From Mesonia sediminis (lineage in GTDB: Bacteria; Bacteroidota; Bacteroidia; Flavobacteriales; Flavobacteriaceae), in NCBI RefSeq assembly GCF_042684705.1, contig NZ_JBHULZ010000023.1, positions 434,001 through 498,000 on the forward strand: a stretch of DNA of 64,000 nt, read 5' to 3'. Under the pieces are notes generated by a model that saw only the letters and a program-made list of their open reading frames with translations, was not told where the DNA came from and searched no databases. Numbering within the stretch: position 1 is the stretch's first letter; each line of letters opens with the position of its first letter. The translations under genes were made by a program, and so were the position numbers. Below, in pieces: positions 52,415 to 61,605 of this stretch.

Positions 52415-54446
52415 TTTGTGCTAACCAAACTAAACCTTCGTTTATATATTCTGGTACGCTCCATTCTCCATATTTCTCTTCATCTAAAGACATAATATCA
52501 AAGGTGAACTCTGTTTTTTGTTTGGAGGAAAATTTATCAGGAATTTCTACATTAATATCTTTATTTTTTAGACAAGATATTTCATCTTTAGGGGTTCGTT
52601 TGTCTTCTTCAAGTTCTTTAAGTAAAAACTCTTTATTTGTATTTATAAAGGCATCTTCAAAACTTCTACCATTAAAATTATTTTCTTTAGTTTGGTAAGC
52701 TACTCTTATATTGTCTTTGATTTTTTCATCTTCAGAACAACTTGATAATTCAGATATGGTTCTTTTTTTTGGTAGCCAATTTATTAAAGTGTAATTTGTT
52801 GTGAATTCCCCAACATCAACTTTACATTTTCTAGTTTTCTTTTTATGACCATCTTGATATTCTTGAGCCGAATCGATGTCAGTTATAATTAAAGTTTTAA
52901 CGTTGATAAATTCTAAAATTTCTTTAAATGAATGAGCATAAGCCCCACCTACTTCGAGAATAGAAACATATTCACCACATAATGAAGGTGCTGACTTTTT
53001 TATCATTTGAGGCAACAGCATACGTTCAGTAGTTCCTTCTACTAATATTACTTTGTCTGCAAAAAATAAATCAGATTTATGAAGTGTTAGGTATTGTCTT
53101 AAAAATCTAAAAGTTCGTTTATTATCTTTGATTTTTAAATTATTAAAGTCTTGATTTACAATTTTATATCGATTATCAGCTTTTAATTTATTGAAATACC
53201 TTATTCTATTAAATCCTCTCTCTGTTTCAATGCCTGACTCTGATAATATGTGAGAGGAATGTGTTGTAATAATTACTTGAACTTGAAGGTCTGTTTCCTT
53301 TTTTGCGTCTTTTAGAACTTCAGTAACTTGACTAATGAATACTTGTTGCATTTGAGGGTGCATATGAGCCTCAGGTTCTTCTATTAGTACAACAAGAAAA
53401 TTAGATAATTTTTCCTCTTTAGAGTTTTTGAATTTTTCAATAAAACTTGCGAGCTCAAGAATCATATATATTAAATTGCTATAGCCAAGTCCATTATAGC
53501 TTTCAGGTAGATTAACCTCGTCTTGTTTATAGAGGTAGTAAATGTTATTTCTTATGACCTTTTCTGAATCAAATCTTGAGTCTATTGTTATTGGTGGAAT
53601 TACAATAGGAGTTTTAGCACCAAACCTTTCAAGTTTTAACATTATGCTCTCCAATACTTTGGCATATTTCTCTTTTAATTCCTCTGAAACTTCGTCTAAT
53701 TTATCTTCTAATGCTTTTACATCTTGATTAGTTGTTTTATCACGTTGATTGTAGTAATTTGAAAAACCTAGAGCTAATGAATTATTTGAGTCGCTTTTAA
53801 CATCATCTAATATTCTCATTGCTTTAATGCTCTCAAAGAGAACTACTTTTTGAATCTTTGAAATAAAACTATCTTCTATTCTTCTATAATAGTCTGATTC
53901 CTTATCAACAGCATAACAAACAGTTTCGTATAACAGATCTATATTTTTATGCAGGTATTTAATTAATTCTAAAGATGTATCTTCTCTGTTATCAAAAGAT
54001 TGAAATACTCTTAACGTGTTTTTAGGTTCGAATGAAATGGAAATAGTTGCATCATTTCTTGCATCCTCTAAATCGGTAATAAACTCACTTAATTCAGTGA
54101 GTGATTCATTGAGTTCTTTATCATATTCTATTTCAAAATTGATTTTAATTTTAGGAATTTCAGAGATAAGTTGCTTTTCAAGTTCATCTTTACTCTCTTC
54201 TGAAATTCCTTTTTCAAGTGTTCCTAAATACTTTTGATAGACAGTTTTAAAAACGGTGTATGTACTTTGAGAAAAATCTTCAAAGATAAATTTACCATCA
54301 TTGGAGGTAGCTATTCTGATAGCTTCAAAAAATGAAGTTTTACCAGTATTGTTTTTACCAACTATGAGGGTTATATCATTTTCGATTTGACAATTAATCT
54401 TTTCAAGTAACCTGAAATTCTCAACTTCAATTTTTTTTATTCTCAT
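52407..54446 (-). CDS. gajA: OLD-family ATPase/TOPRIM nuclease, GajA-like
   Basis: A 679-aa protein with an ABC-type ATPase domain: Walker A IVGKNNTGKTSFFEAI (30-37), signature region NGLGYSNLIYMILELA, Walker B VVLIEEPEAHMHP, and His switch VIITTHSSHIL. A C-terminal TOPRIM domain follows, with VILVEGTTERML (catalytic Glu about 471) and LIITDIDSAQE. This is the OLD nuclease plan; paired with the adjacent UvrD helicase it makes a Gabija-like anti-phage module that nicks DNA when nucleotide pools fall. It is encoded just upstream of BREX on the same strand, forming a defence island. Confidence 0.87.
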   Translation of the reverse strand: MRIKKIEVENFRLLEKINCQIENDITLIVGKNNTGKTSFFEAIRIATSNDGKFIFEDFSQSTYTVFKTVYQKYLGTLEKGISEESKDELEKQLISEIPKIKINFEIEYDKELNESLTELSEFITDLEDARNDATISISFEPKNTLRVFQSFDNREDTSLELIKYLHKNIDLLYETVCYAVDKESDYYRRIEDSFISKIQKVVLFESIKAMRILDDVKSDSNNSLALGFSNYYNQRDKTTNQDVKALEDKLDEVSEELKEKYAKVLESIMLKLERFGAKTPIVIPPITIDSRFDSEKVIRNNIYYLYKQDEVNLPESYNGLGYSNLIYMILELASFIEKFKNSKEEKLSNFLVVLIEEPEAHMHPQMQQVFISQVTEVLKDAKKETDLQVQVIITTHSSHILSESGIETERGFNRIRYFNKLKADNRYKIVNQDFNNLKIKDNKRTFRFLRQYLTLHKSDLFFADKVILVEGTTERMLLPQMIKKSAPSLCGEYVSILEVGGAYAHSFKEILEFINVKTLIITDIDSAQEYQDGHKKKTRKCKVDVGEFTTNYTLINWLPKKRTISELSSCSEDEKIKDNIRVAYQTKENNFNGRSFEDAFINTNKEFLLKELEEDKRTPKDEISCLKNKDINVEIPDKFSSKQKTEFTFDIMSLDEEKYGEWSVPEYINEGLVWLAQND

Positions 54447-54469
54447 TTAGCTATTGATTTAGAGAGCTG

Positions 54470-54640
54470 TTTTTCTTGCAAGAAACCTAATGGTATCGTA
54501 TAACCGTCAATTACGGATTAATATACTTTAATTTCCGGTTTAGCAGTGACGTTAGCAATTCCGAGTGAATTCAGACGTAGTCTTCCGACGGTTCGGGACG
54601 CCGAAATTGCGGTAATACTTTGTTATGAGTTGCCATTTTC
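54470..54640 (-). repeat. attC-like palindromic spacer, family A copy 3
   Basis: Inner boxes GTATAACCG (about 54495) and CGGTAATAC (about 54610) are complementary with one mismatch. The centre shares TGACGTTAGCAATTCCGAGT with the copies at 17.7 and 19.4 kb, then diverges (GACGGTTCGGGACG). It separates the Gabija-like pair from the next minus-strand gene. Confidence 0.6.
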
Positions 54641-55333
54641 TCAATTTTTTATTTCAACTTTCAACTTCGTTATCAAATTTATTACTGTTTCAAATGCTGA
54701 AAATATTTGCTTTTCAGTCGGAACGAACAATTCGTGAACACTATCATTTCGAGCTTCAATGAATGCTTTTGCTAAAGTGTAGTCTGCTCCACCAATCATA
54801 CTTTCATTTTTCACCCAATTTAATTTGACTGATGCTGGCACGAATTTAGGTTGTCCATTACTTTTGTACTCTTTAGGATTATGTTGCTCATAAATAATCG
54901 ATACGGTAATTTCAATTGTCCTTAAAATCATTATATAACAAGCCATTGAAAGACCATTGATATAACAATTATAAGCCTCTTTCAGATTTTCAGCGATGTC
55001 TTTAGGGTAATCATTAAATGTCAAATACAGTTTTTCAGATTTAAGTTTTGAAAGTCTTTTTTCAAATTTTCGAGTTGTTGGTTTCCATTGAGAATGATAC
55101 TCTTTAAAAGCAAAGAATTTGCATTGCGATTTCAACAGTTCCATTTTAATTATGCCAATATCTTTTACTGTGTCAAGAAGCTGTTTTTTTTCTTGATTTA
55201 GTTTGTCGAAATCATTTTTCTTAACAACATTTGCTCCAACTAATGTGCTTAAAGCAACAGCAAGATTATCCGTATTTTCTTGTTTTTGTCTTTCTTGTTT
55301 AATTTTTAACAGTGCGTTTTGTAATTCGTTCAT
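54641..55333 (-). CDS. Hypothetical protein with HEPN/DUF4145-like C-terminus (cassette gene)
   Basis: A 230-aa protein. The N-terminal 80 residues are coiled-coil helices (LLKIKQERQKQEN). The C-terminal part has AYNCYINGLSMACYIMILRT, then KAFIEARNDSVHELFVPTEK, an RX4H arrangement like the HEPN/DUF4145 active-site region where Arg and His cut RNA. It is flanked by family A and family B spacers in the usual cassette orientation. An RNase or toxin role is possible, but no partner antitoxin gene adjoins. Confidence 0.65.
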   Translation of the reverse strand: MNELQNALLKIKQERQKQENTDNLAVALSTLVGANVVKKNDFDKLNQEKKQLLDTVKDIGIIKMELLKSQCKFFAFKEYHSQWKPTTRKFEKRLSKLKSEKLYLTFNDYPKDIAENLKEAYNCYINGLSMACYIMILRTIEITVSIIYEQHNPKEYKSNGQPKFVPASVKLNWVKNESMIGGADYTLAKAFIEARNDSVHELFVPTEKQIFSAFETVINLITKLKVEIKN

Positions 55334-55361
55334 TTGTTATTTCGAATGTTGCTCTTCGTTG

Positions 55362-55512
55362 CACACAACTGATTATACCAACTCAATTATATACTATTTT
55401 TATACATTTTTTTACTGGATTAACCGCCTCAAGGTTATTGTGCGAAAATCTAGCGTGTTCGTCAATAGCCTGTCAAGGTTGACTTAAATTTCAAGTCAAG
55501 GAGAACACTTTA
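55362..55512 (-). repeat. attC-like spacer, family B copy 9, fused to the multicopy unit
   Basis: CACACAACTGATTATACC, TTTTTTTACTGGATTAACC, hairpin AGGTTATTGTGCG / GTCAATAGCCT, and stem-loop TTGACTT..AAGTCAA. Same structure as copies 5 and 8, about 30 kb away. Confidence 0.5.
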
Positions 55513-55609
55513 AAATCGGGTACCAGTAAGAGCATTTTGTTTGTATTCGTAAAAATATATAACTTTTTTGAAATATGTTACTATTTATAAGGATTTTTAT
55601 TAAATATCA

Positions 55610-56120
55610 CTAGGTTTTATGTTTATTTAAGAAGCAGGTGATACCGTTTTCGAGGTCTTGTTTTAAATGTGCTATTGGCTCCCCTACCCCTGGGAATGGT
55701 GATTTCACAAAGCTGAAATCAAGTATTTTCTGGTAAATGAATTGTTCGCCCAGGAAACGAACTAAGTGTTCATAAATTTGATTGATAAGGCTTGCTGTGT
55801 CTTGGATAAAGACATGTTCTGGGCAGTATATCATTACCGCATAACGTCTTGATTCTTCACAAAATTCATTTATAAAATAGGTGAGTTCACTGAAATGGAA
55901 TTTTATATTATTTGTTTTGATGCTAATCGCGTTGTTTGCAATGTCATCTGCTGTGCTATCGGCTTCTTCAAAGGCTGTAATTTCAATTCTTTCTAACTTT
56001 GGTGCTTTTTGAACTAAAGCGACAATAGCTTCTATAAAAATTGGGTTTCCTCTGGCATTGAAATTTATTATAATCCTCTCATTTACAATACTAACGGTAA
56101 AGAATAAATCTTTGCAATAA
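55610..56120 (-). pseudogene. Decayed copy 3 of the 224-aa mobile-element gene
   Basis: The last 74 codons are still open (MIYCPEHVFIQDTASLINQI ... HKT) and nearly identical to the intact gene at 61796. Further upstream the frame is broken. The N-terminal third is replaced by the same short MYRN-type frame as in copy 1. The 3' flank also matches. Confidence 0.8.
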
Positions 56121-56139
56121 CAGGTGTAGAAAAATTAGC

Positions 56140-56265
56140 CTAAGTGCAATCTGATAAAAAAATGGGGCCGGATTTATTTCTTGCTGTTTCAATATCAATT
56201 GTTAAATTGATAAGGCTCTCTAGCTTTGCTACAGCTTCATAAATAAAATCGTTATTGCGATACAT
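56140..56265 (-). pseudogene. Second copy of the short MYRN-type ORF, frameshifted
   Basis: Begins MYRNNDFIYEAVAKLESLIN; homologous to 23195-23371 over its whole length at the DNA level. One extra base in an A run (7 versus 5-6) shifts the frame and ends it early. Confidence 0.5.
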
Positions 56266-56370
56266 AGTTTTTTGTTCATTATTTTTAACTGTTCAGTGAC
56301 AATGAACATTAAAATATAATGAACTTAGAAGGAAAAGACAAGGAATAATTAATAGAAACAATCTAAGGAA

Positions 56371-56635
56371 ACTGTTTTGACCTCTATAAAACAAGAGTAT
56401 TCTTTCTTTTAGTTATCTCTAATCTTTTTGCTCAAGATGCCGTTATCACAGTTAACGAAATCCGCGATTATATTGTACAGGAAGTTACCTTACAAGGTAA
56501 AGTAGATCAAGTTGTTAATTTAACTACTGTGCCTATGAGGGTAAAACAATAAAAGTTTTAGATACTATAGAAACTTATCGGGGCAAGCCCCAAATGGTTG
56601 TTAATGATCCTGGACAGATGGAGGTTTTGGAGTAG
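56371..56635 (+). pseudogene. Remnant of an OB-fold (nucleic-acid-binding-like) exported protein
   Basis: Two frames together give FFLLVISNLFAQDAVITVNE, then IRDYIVQEVTLQGKVDQVV, a break with stop, and IETYRGKPQMVVNDPGQMEVL. This is the ordered pattern of small bacterial OB-fold proteins with a signal peptide, but the middle strands are deleted and there is no start codon. It is the only plus-strand cassette-type gene in the area. Confidence 0.6.
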
Positions 56636-56780
56636 GTGTATTTGGTGACGTGTTTGTATATGACAAGTAGGCGATTTCGAAGCACCAAACTTTGGTTAGA
56701 CACAAAGTTTGATACGAGCTAAAAGCCTTGAGTTTATTACTGATTCGCCTATTTTTTATATATATTGTTGTAACACGTTT

Positions 56781-57341
56781 TTATTCTTTAATTCCTTCCT
56801 CAATATACTTTTTCGCTCCAAATGGTTTCATAGACACTTCTCGAACTTCTATCGCACGAATGTTTGACTCTGGAATTCCCATTAGTTGTCTTTTGTCGGT
56901 AAATTCTGTTTCTAATATTCCGTAATACATTTTGTCGTTAGGGTCTTTTGCGACCAAATAAACATTAGCTTTTCTGTCGGAACTTTGTAAATGAGCGATT
57001 ACTAAAGGATTTGTGGTGTCTTCTTTTAAATCTTCAAAAGCATTCTCAAGTCTTTTATTCAAATCAAGTGAAATTGAATATGAAATGTCGTCTAATTGTA
57101 ATGAGTCAAATGGCTTTTCCTCAAATCCACTTAAGTGAACATTTTTGTGATAAGCTATTTCTTCTCTTTGACCATTTTTTATTTCTTCTCGAAATCGAAA
57201 TTCCGACAAATTCAATCGGACAATCTCTTCGTTTTGCGCCTTTTCATTTATTTCTAAGCGATATCTTTCTTCTTTGACCGATTCCTCTTCCAATTGTTCA
57301 CAACGGTTCGGGGCTTTGCGAGGGAGAGGATTAGAAAGCAC
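56781..57341 (-). CDS. Hypothetical protein, 5' end uncertain or truncated
   Basis: An open frame of 186 codons beginning at a GTG inside a palindromic spacer. No internal ATG occurs until residue 151, so the true start is either a non-ATG codon or has been cut off by the spacer junction. The sequence is Glu/Lys-rich and helical at first (VKEERYRLEINEKAQNEE), then alpha/beta with IAHLQSSDRKANVYLVAKDP and YGILETEFTDKRQLMGI. No family recognised. The 56.6-56.8 kb flank carries no clear terminator. Confidence 0.55.
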   Translation of the reverse strand: MLSNPLPRKAPNRCEQLEEESVKEERYRLEINEKAQNEEIVRLNLSEFRFREEIKNGQREEIAYHKNVHLSGFEEKPFDSLQLDDISYSISLDLNKRLENAFEDLKEDTTNPLVIAHLQSSDRKANVYLVAKDPNDKMYYGILETEFTDKRQLMGIPESNIRAIEVREVSMKPFGAKKYIEEGIKE

Positions 57342-57500
57342 AAACTTTCAATTTAGCACCAACGTAGCAAAACCATTTTTTTATTTGCTAATTTACACTT
57401 TTCAAGCAAATAAAAAATGGTTTTTGCGGAATAGAAGCACAAAAGTTGAATTTAGCACTTAACCCGCTCTCTTGCAAAACCCTTGTTAGTGGCTGTGGCT
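57295..57500. repeat. Large palindromic spacer with nested direct and inverted repeats (attC-like)
   Basis: Inner perfect-type hairpin AAACCATTTTTTTATTTGC / GCAAATAAAAAATGGTTTTT (57373-57425). Around it are direct copies GAAAGCACAAACTTTCAATTTAGCAC and GAAGCACAAAAGTTGAATTTAGCAC written here only as word types. Outermost arms CTTTGCGAGGGAGAGG and CCGCTCTCTTGCAAAA are inverted repeats. It ends GTTAGTGGC, which recurs inverted at 61.7 kb. Confidence 0.55.
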
Positions 57501-57615
57501 TTTTGTTTACTCTTTATTTGATACATTTATCTGTAAATCAAAAGATTAAAGAACTTTTTCATTTTCTCGAAATGTTAATTTTTCTAAAAAATACTTTCAG
57601 GATAACAATATTCTT

Positions 57616-57638
57616 TACTTTTGTTGTCGTAACAACAA
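57616..57638 (+). promoter_or_regulatory. Promoter -7 box with overlapping MarR-type operator
   Basis: TACTTTTG (57616-57623) fits TAnnTTTG exactly. It overlaps the perfect inverted repeat TTGTTGT-CGTA-ACAACAA (57621-57638), a typical MarR operator size. The ATG of the MarR gene is only 7 nt further, so the leader is very short. Confidence 0.75.
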
Positions 57639-57644
57639 TTGTTT

Positions 57645-58088
57645 ATGCAATCAAATTTAGAATATCAGGATTTTTACAATCTGCTTACTGGCAGGACACC
57701 ACAGGCATTTAATCGTATTTTGAATAAGAATTTCAGACAGAACGGAGTAGAATTAACCAAGGAACAATGGTCTATTTTGGCTGTTTTGTGGGAAAATGAC
57801 GGTTGCTCGCAACAGTATTTGGCAGATAAGAGCTTTCGGGACAGACCAAGCGTAACCCGTTTGATTGACAATATGGAAAAAGACGGTTTGGTCGACCGGA
57901 AACCCGATGTAAATGACAGAAGGTCTAATTTGATTTTTCTGACAAAAAAAGGAAGGCAAATACAGGAAAAAGTTATGAATCTTGTCAATGCTACCGTCGA
58001 AGAATCCATAAAAGGAATCAGTGTGGAAAATATAGTGACAGTAAAAGAAGTGTTTCATAAAATATATCAAAATTTAGAGGTAAAATGA
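57645..58088 (+). CDS. MarR-family regulator of the efflux operon
   Basis: A 147-aa winged-helix protein; the start is ATG 57645 (MQSNLEYQDFYNLLTG), two codons into the longer TTG frame. The HTH is CSQQYLADKSFRDRPSVTRL, and the wing is GLVDRKPDVNDRRSNLIFLTKKG with the conserved D-x-R-R. It overlaps the TolC-like gene by 4 nt. The operator over its own promoter indicates autorepression relieved by the efflux substrate. Confidence 0.93.
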   Translation: MQSNLEYQDFYNLLTGRTPQAFNRILNKNFRQNGVELTKEQWSILAVLWENDGCSQQYLADKSFRDRPSVTRLIDNMEKDGLVDRKPDVNDRRSNLIFLTKKGRQIQEKVMNLVNATVEESIKGISVENIVTVKEVFHKIYQNLEVK

Positions 58089-59467
58089 GAATTAAAAAAT
58101 TACTGCCTATACTTGCCTGCCTTTTGGCTTTTGAAGGAAAGGCTCAAATTGATGTGAGCTCGTCTTTGCAGGAAGCAATTCAGAAAGCAATCGACAAAAA
58201 CGCTTCTATCCGAAACAAAGATTTGGAAGTGGAAAAAATCAGTACGGAAAAGAAAAGTGTTTGGAACAAATACATTCCGAAAGTAGAAGGTTCGGCAAAT
58301 TATATGTATTTCGATACGAACATAACGCTCGATTTACCAACGGGGAACATTCCGGTTATCAATCAGCCGATTTTTGACGGAAAGCAATCGTTTGACAGTT
58401 ACGGAAACGTACTGATGGGAAGCCTGATGGCAAAAACGGTTTTGTTCAGTGGCTTTCAAATCGAAAACGGAGCAAAGGCATTAGAGCAAAAACGAATCGG
58501 AACGGCTTATCTTTCCGAGGCTGAAAAAGAAAATTTAATTAAAGAAGTGATTCATTCGTTTGACCAGGTCCATTTGCTGAACGAAGTCGAAAAATTACTG
58601 AATGACAGCGAAAAACGCTTGGCTACAGAAACCAAAAGAGTAGAAAGGGCTATCGAAGAAGGACTTGCCATTCCGTATGACAGGGACAAAATCAAATTGG
58701 CGAATCTCGAATTACAATCCAAAAAAATAGAACTTCAGGGAAAACGAAAAGTCCTTTACCAAAAGATAAATTACCTTACGGGATATTCTGAAAACCAAAT
58801 CAAAGAAGTAGAATATTTACTTGCACCTTATATGATTTCGGAAGAATTATCGGTTGAGAACAAACAGGAGCTTAAGGCTTTGGAATCGTTCAAAAAAGCA
58901 TCGGATTATATGATTAAAAAAGAAAAAGGGAGTTATCTTCCCGTTTTGGGAGCATTCGGAGGTGTTACTTATACGAGCCTTTTTGACGCTACGATGATTA
59001 CACCTGAAATTCCAATGGTCAATTCCCGACTTTACGGAAGAATGAACGAATTTACGATGAGTCCGAATTGGATGGTAGGGCTTTCGATGAAATGGGAAAT
59101 TTTCAGCGGATTTGAACGTAAGCACAAAATCCACGAAGCCAAGATAAATGCGGAACAGGTGCAAAATCAATTAGACGATACCAAGGAGAAATTTGCTTTG
59201 CTTTTGGAAAATAACCTGGCGAATTACAGGATTCAGAATCAGAAATACCAAATCGGTCTGGAGCAGGAAAAAGTGGCTTCAAACAATCTGAATATGGCTG
59301 TAAGGCAATATCAGGAAGGGCTTATCAACATTTCCCAAAGATTGGAAGCAGAAAACGATTTGTTTAAAGCATCAGCCAATAAAATTCAGATTTTAGTAGA
59401 GCAAAGGCTGTCCGCTTTAGAAACACTTTCCGTAACCGGAGAATTAACCAAAACCATTTTAAACTAA
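58085..59467 (+). CDS. TolC-family outer-membrane efflux protein
   Basis: A 460-aa protein with a signal peptide ending EGKAQ and two OEP repeats of long helices and beta hairpins (about 28-225 and 250-450), for example SLQEAIQKAIDKNASIRNKD and the second-repeat PNWMVGLSMKWEIFSGFERK. It forms the outer-membrane channel of the tripartite pump encoded by this operon. Codon use (GGA, TTC and CCG-rich, roughly 40 percent GC) differs from the AT-rich genes to the left, hinting at transfer from another Flavobacteriia lineage. Confidence 0.93.
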   Translation: MRIKKLLPILACLLAFEGKAQIDVSSSLQEAIQKAIDKNASIRNKDLEVEKISTEKKSVWNKYIPKVEGSANYMYFDTNITLDLPTGNIPVINQPIFDGKQSFDSYGNVLMGSLMAKTVLFSGFQIENGAKALEQKRIGTAYLSEAEKENLIKEVIHSFDQVHLLNEVEKLLNDSEKRLATETKRVERAIEEGLAIPYDRDKIKLANLELQSKKIELQGKRKVLYQKINYLTGYSENQIKEVEYLLAPYMISEELSVENKQELKALESFKKASDYMIKKEKGSYLPVLGAFGGVTYTSLFDATMITPEIPMVNSRLYGRMNEFTMSPNWMVGLSMKWEIFSGFERKHKIHEAKINAEQVQNQLDDTKEKFALLLENNLANYRIQNQKYQIGLEQEKVASNNLNMAVRQYQEGLINISQRLEAENDLFKASANKIQILVEQRLSALETLSVTGELTKTILN

Positions 59468-59480
59468 ATTATCAAAAGTA

Positions 59481-60437
59481 ATGAAAAAGATATATTTATT
59501 ATTAGTTGTAGTGATTTCCGCTGTCGGTTGTGGTAAGCCGAAAACCGAGGTTATTCAGGGAAAAATCGAAAGGGAGCAAATCGGAATCGTATCGAAAATT
59601 CCCGGAAAAATCATTGAAATCCGTATTCAGGAAGGAGATTTTGTGAGAAAAGGCGATACGCTTGCTATTTTGGACATTCCCGAAGTCGATGCCAAAAAAA
59701 GTCAGGCAAAGGGTGCTGTTCAGTCGGCAAAAGCCCAATATGATATGACTTTGAAAGGAGCTACGGACAATCAGCTCAAACAGCTAGAAGCCAAACAAAA
59801 AGCACTCAAAGAACAGTACGAACTGGCTCAAAAATCCATTAACCGATTGTCAAATATGCTTAAAGATTCGTTGGTTTCCCAACAGATGTATGATGAGGCT
59901 TTCGCTAAATATCAGGGGGCTCAATCGCAGTATCTGGCTGTTCAGGCTGAAATTTCGGACGTGAAATACGGAGCAAGAATCGAACAGCAAAAAATGGCAT
60001 TGGGACAGCAGGAAAGGGCTTTGGGAGCTTTACAGGAAGTTTCGGTTGCGGATTCCGAGCGGTATATCATTGCTCCGCAGGATATGACGGTAGAGTCCAT
60101 TACGCTTAAAGCAGGGGAGCTGGCACTTCCCGGTTATACCTTGATTAGCGGAACGATTTCGGAATCGACTTATTTCCGTTTTACGATTCCCGAAAGCCGG
60201 CTTTCAAAGGTTCAGAAAGGACAGGAAGTAATGGTTAATGTGGTCTATAACAAAAGTCAGGTTAAGGGAAAAATAACTTCGGTTAAGGCTTTGGGAGCTT
60301 ATGCAAATATTGCAACGGCTTATCCCGATTACGAAATTCAGGAGAGTCTTTTTGAGATAAAAATCAGTCCGATTGATATCAGTCAGGCCAAAGATTTGTT
60401 TACGAAAACTACGGTTACTTTAGAACTGTTAAAATAA
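59481..60437 (+). CDS. HlyD/EmrA-type membrane-fusion (adaptor) protein
   Basis: A 318-aa periplasmic adaptor with a lipobox (SAVGC, Cys 17). The lipoyl halves are split around a helical hairpin: VSKIPGKIIEIRIQEGDFVRKGDTLAIL before and YIIAPQDMTVESITLKAGEL after. A beta-barrel RFTIPESRLSKVQKGQEVMV and membrane-proximal part follow. It links the ABC permease to the TolC-like channel. Confidence 0.93.
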   Translation: MKKIYLLLVVVISAVGCGKPKTEVIQGKIEREQIGIVSKIPGKIIEIRIQEGDFVRKGDTLAILDIPEVDAKKSQAKGAVQSAKAQYDMTLKGATDNQLKQLEAKQKALKEQYELAQKSINRLSNMLKDSLVSQQMYDEAFAKYQGAQSQYLAVQAEISDVKYGARIEQQKMALGQQERALGALQEVSVADSERYIIAPQDMTVESITLKAGELALPGYTLISGTISESTYFRFTIPESRLSKVQKGQEVMVNVVYNKSQVKGKITSVKALGAYANIATAYPDYEIQESLFEIKISPIDISQAKDLFTKTTVTLELLK

Positions 60438-60444
60438 AAATCAA

Positions 60445-61605
60445 ATGAAAAACTTTTTTTCGCTTATAAAAAGGGAATTCCGTTTGTTTTGGGATAACAG
60501 TGTGCTTCGGTTGCTTTTTATTGGGGCTCCGATTATGTACGGAATACTTTTAGGCTTTGTTTATCAGAAAGGTAAGGTTACCGATTTGCCTGTTGTGGTG
60601 GTTGATGAAGACCAAAGTCAGATGAGCCGAAAAGCTATTGAAATGATGCAGGATAATGAGGTTCTGAACGTGGCTTTTATCCGGTACGACCAGAACGATT
60701 TAGCTAAAATCGTAGCGGAAAACGATAATATTCCTGCGGTTGTGATTATTCCGAAAGATTTTGAGAAACAGGTAATGACCAAAAAATATCCCGAAGTGCT
60801 TACCATTGTAAATACTTCGAATGTTTTAACAGCCAATTATGCTTCGACTGCCATTCAGATTTGTTTAGGAACACTTAAAGCGGGAGTTCAGATTGAAGCT
60901 CTTAAAAAACAAGGAATGCCTGAAAGTGTAGCAATGTCGCAATATGAGCCGTTCAAAACCACCTTTATCAAAAAATACAACCGAAGCACGAACTATATGT
61001 ACTTTTTGTGGCCTGGCATTTTGGCAACGGTTTTACAACAGGTTTTGCTGTTAGGCTTGGCTTTGTCCTTTGCTTCCGAATACGAAAACGGAACTTTCAG
61101 AACATTGGTTTCGGAAAACAAATCCCTACTTAAAATAATGGCAGTTAAGATAATTCCGTATCTGATAATGAGCTTCGGTATTTGGATCTTGTATTATCTG
61201 TTTACGTTTTGGTTCAGGATTCCGTTTTATGAAAATCTAGGTGCTTTGACCTTTGTAGCGGGAATTTTCGTGTTGTCGGTATGCTTTATCGGGATATTGG
61301 TAAGCATATTGATTCCGAGTCAGCTCAAAGCAACCGAAATATTGATGGTAATAGCCACTCCGAGTTTTATTTTGAGCGGATTTACGTGGCCGCTTTCGCA
61401 AATGCCCGATTGGGTTGTGGCTGTTGCAAATGTGATTCCGCTTACGCATTTCTTACAGGCATTCAGAATTTTGCTGATAGAAGAAGGAACGTTGTCCCAA
61501 TGTTCGGGTGCAATTTGGGCTATGATTTGGATTGGACTTGTTTGTGCGGTTTTGTCTTATGTAGCTTTGTATTTTAAAAGGAAAAAGGTGTTGAAGCAAG
61601 GTTGA
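60445..61605 (+). CDS. ABC-2-type permease of the efflux pump (YhhJ-like)
   Basis: A 386-aa membrane protein: one N-terminal helix (about 18-42), a periplasmic domain (VVVVDEDQSQMSRKAIEMMQ ... NTSNVLTANYAST), then five helices from about 190 to 378 with the family motif GFTWPLSQMPDWV. No ATP-binding cassette gene accompanies it here. The ATPase must be encoded elsewhere, or the pump uses a shared one, unless the operon lost it. The operon ends with this gene. Confidence 0.9.
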   Translation: MKNFFSLIKREFRLFWDNSVLRLLFIGAPIMYGILLGFVYQKGKVTDLPVVVVDEDQSQMSRKAIEMMQDNEVLNVAFIRYDQNDLAKIVAENDNIPAVVIIPKDFEKQVMTKKYPEVLTIVNTSNVLTANYASTAIQICLGTLKAGVQIEALKKQGMPESVAMSQYEPFKTTFIKKYNRSTNYMYFLWPGILATVLQQVLLLGLALSFASEYENGTFRTLVSENKSLLKIMAVKIIPYLIMSFGIWILYYLFTFWFRIPFYENLGALTFVAGIFVLSVCFIGILVSILIPSQLKATEILMVIATPSFILSGFTWPLSQMPDWVVAVANVIPLTHFLQAFRILLIEEGTLSQCSGAIWAMIWIGLVCAVLSYVALYFKRKKVLKQG

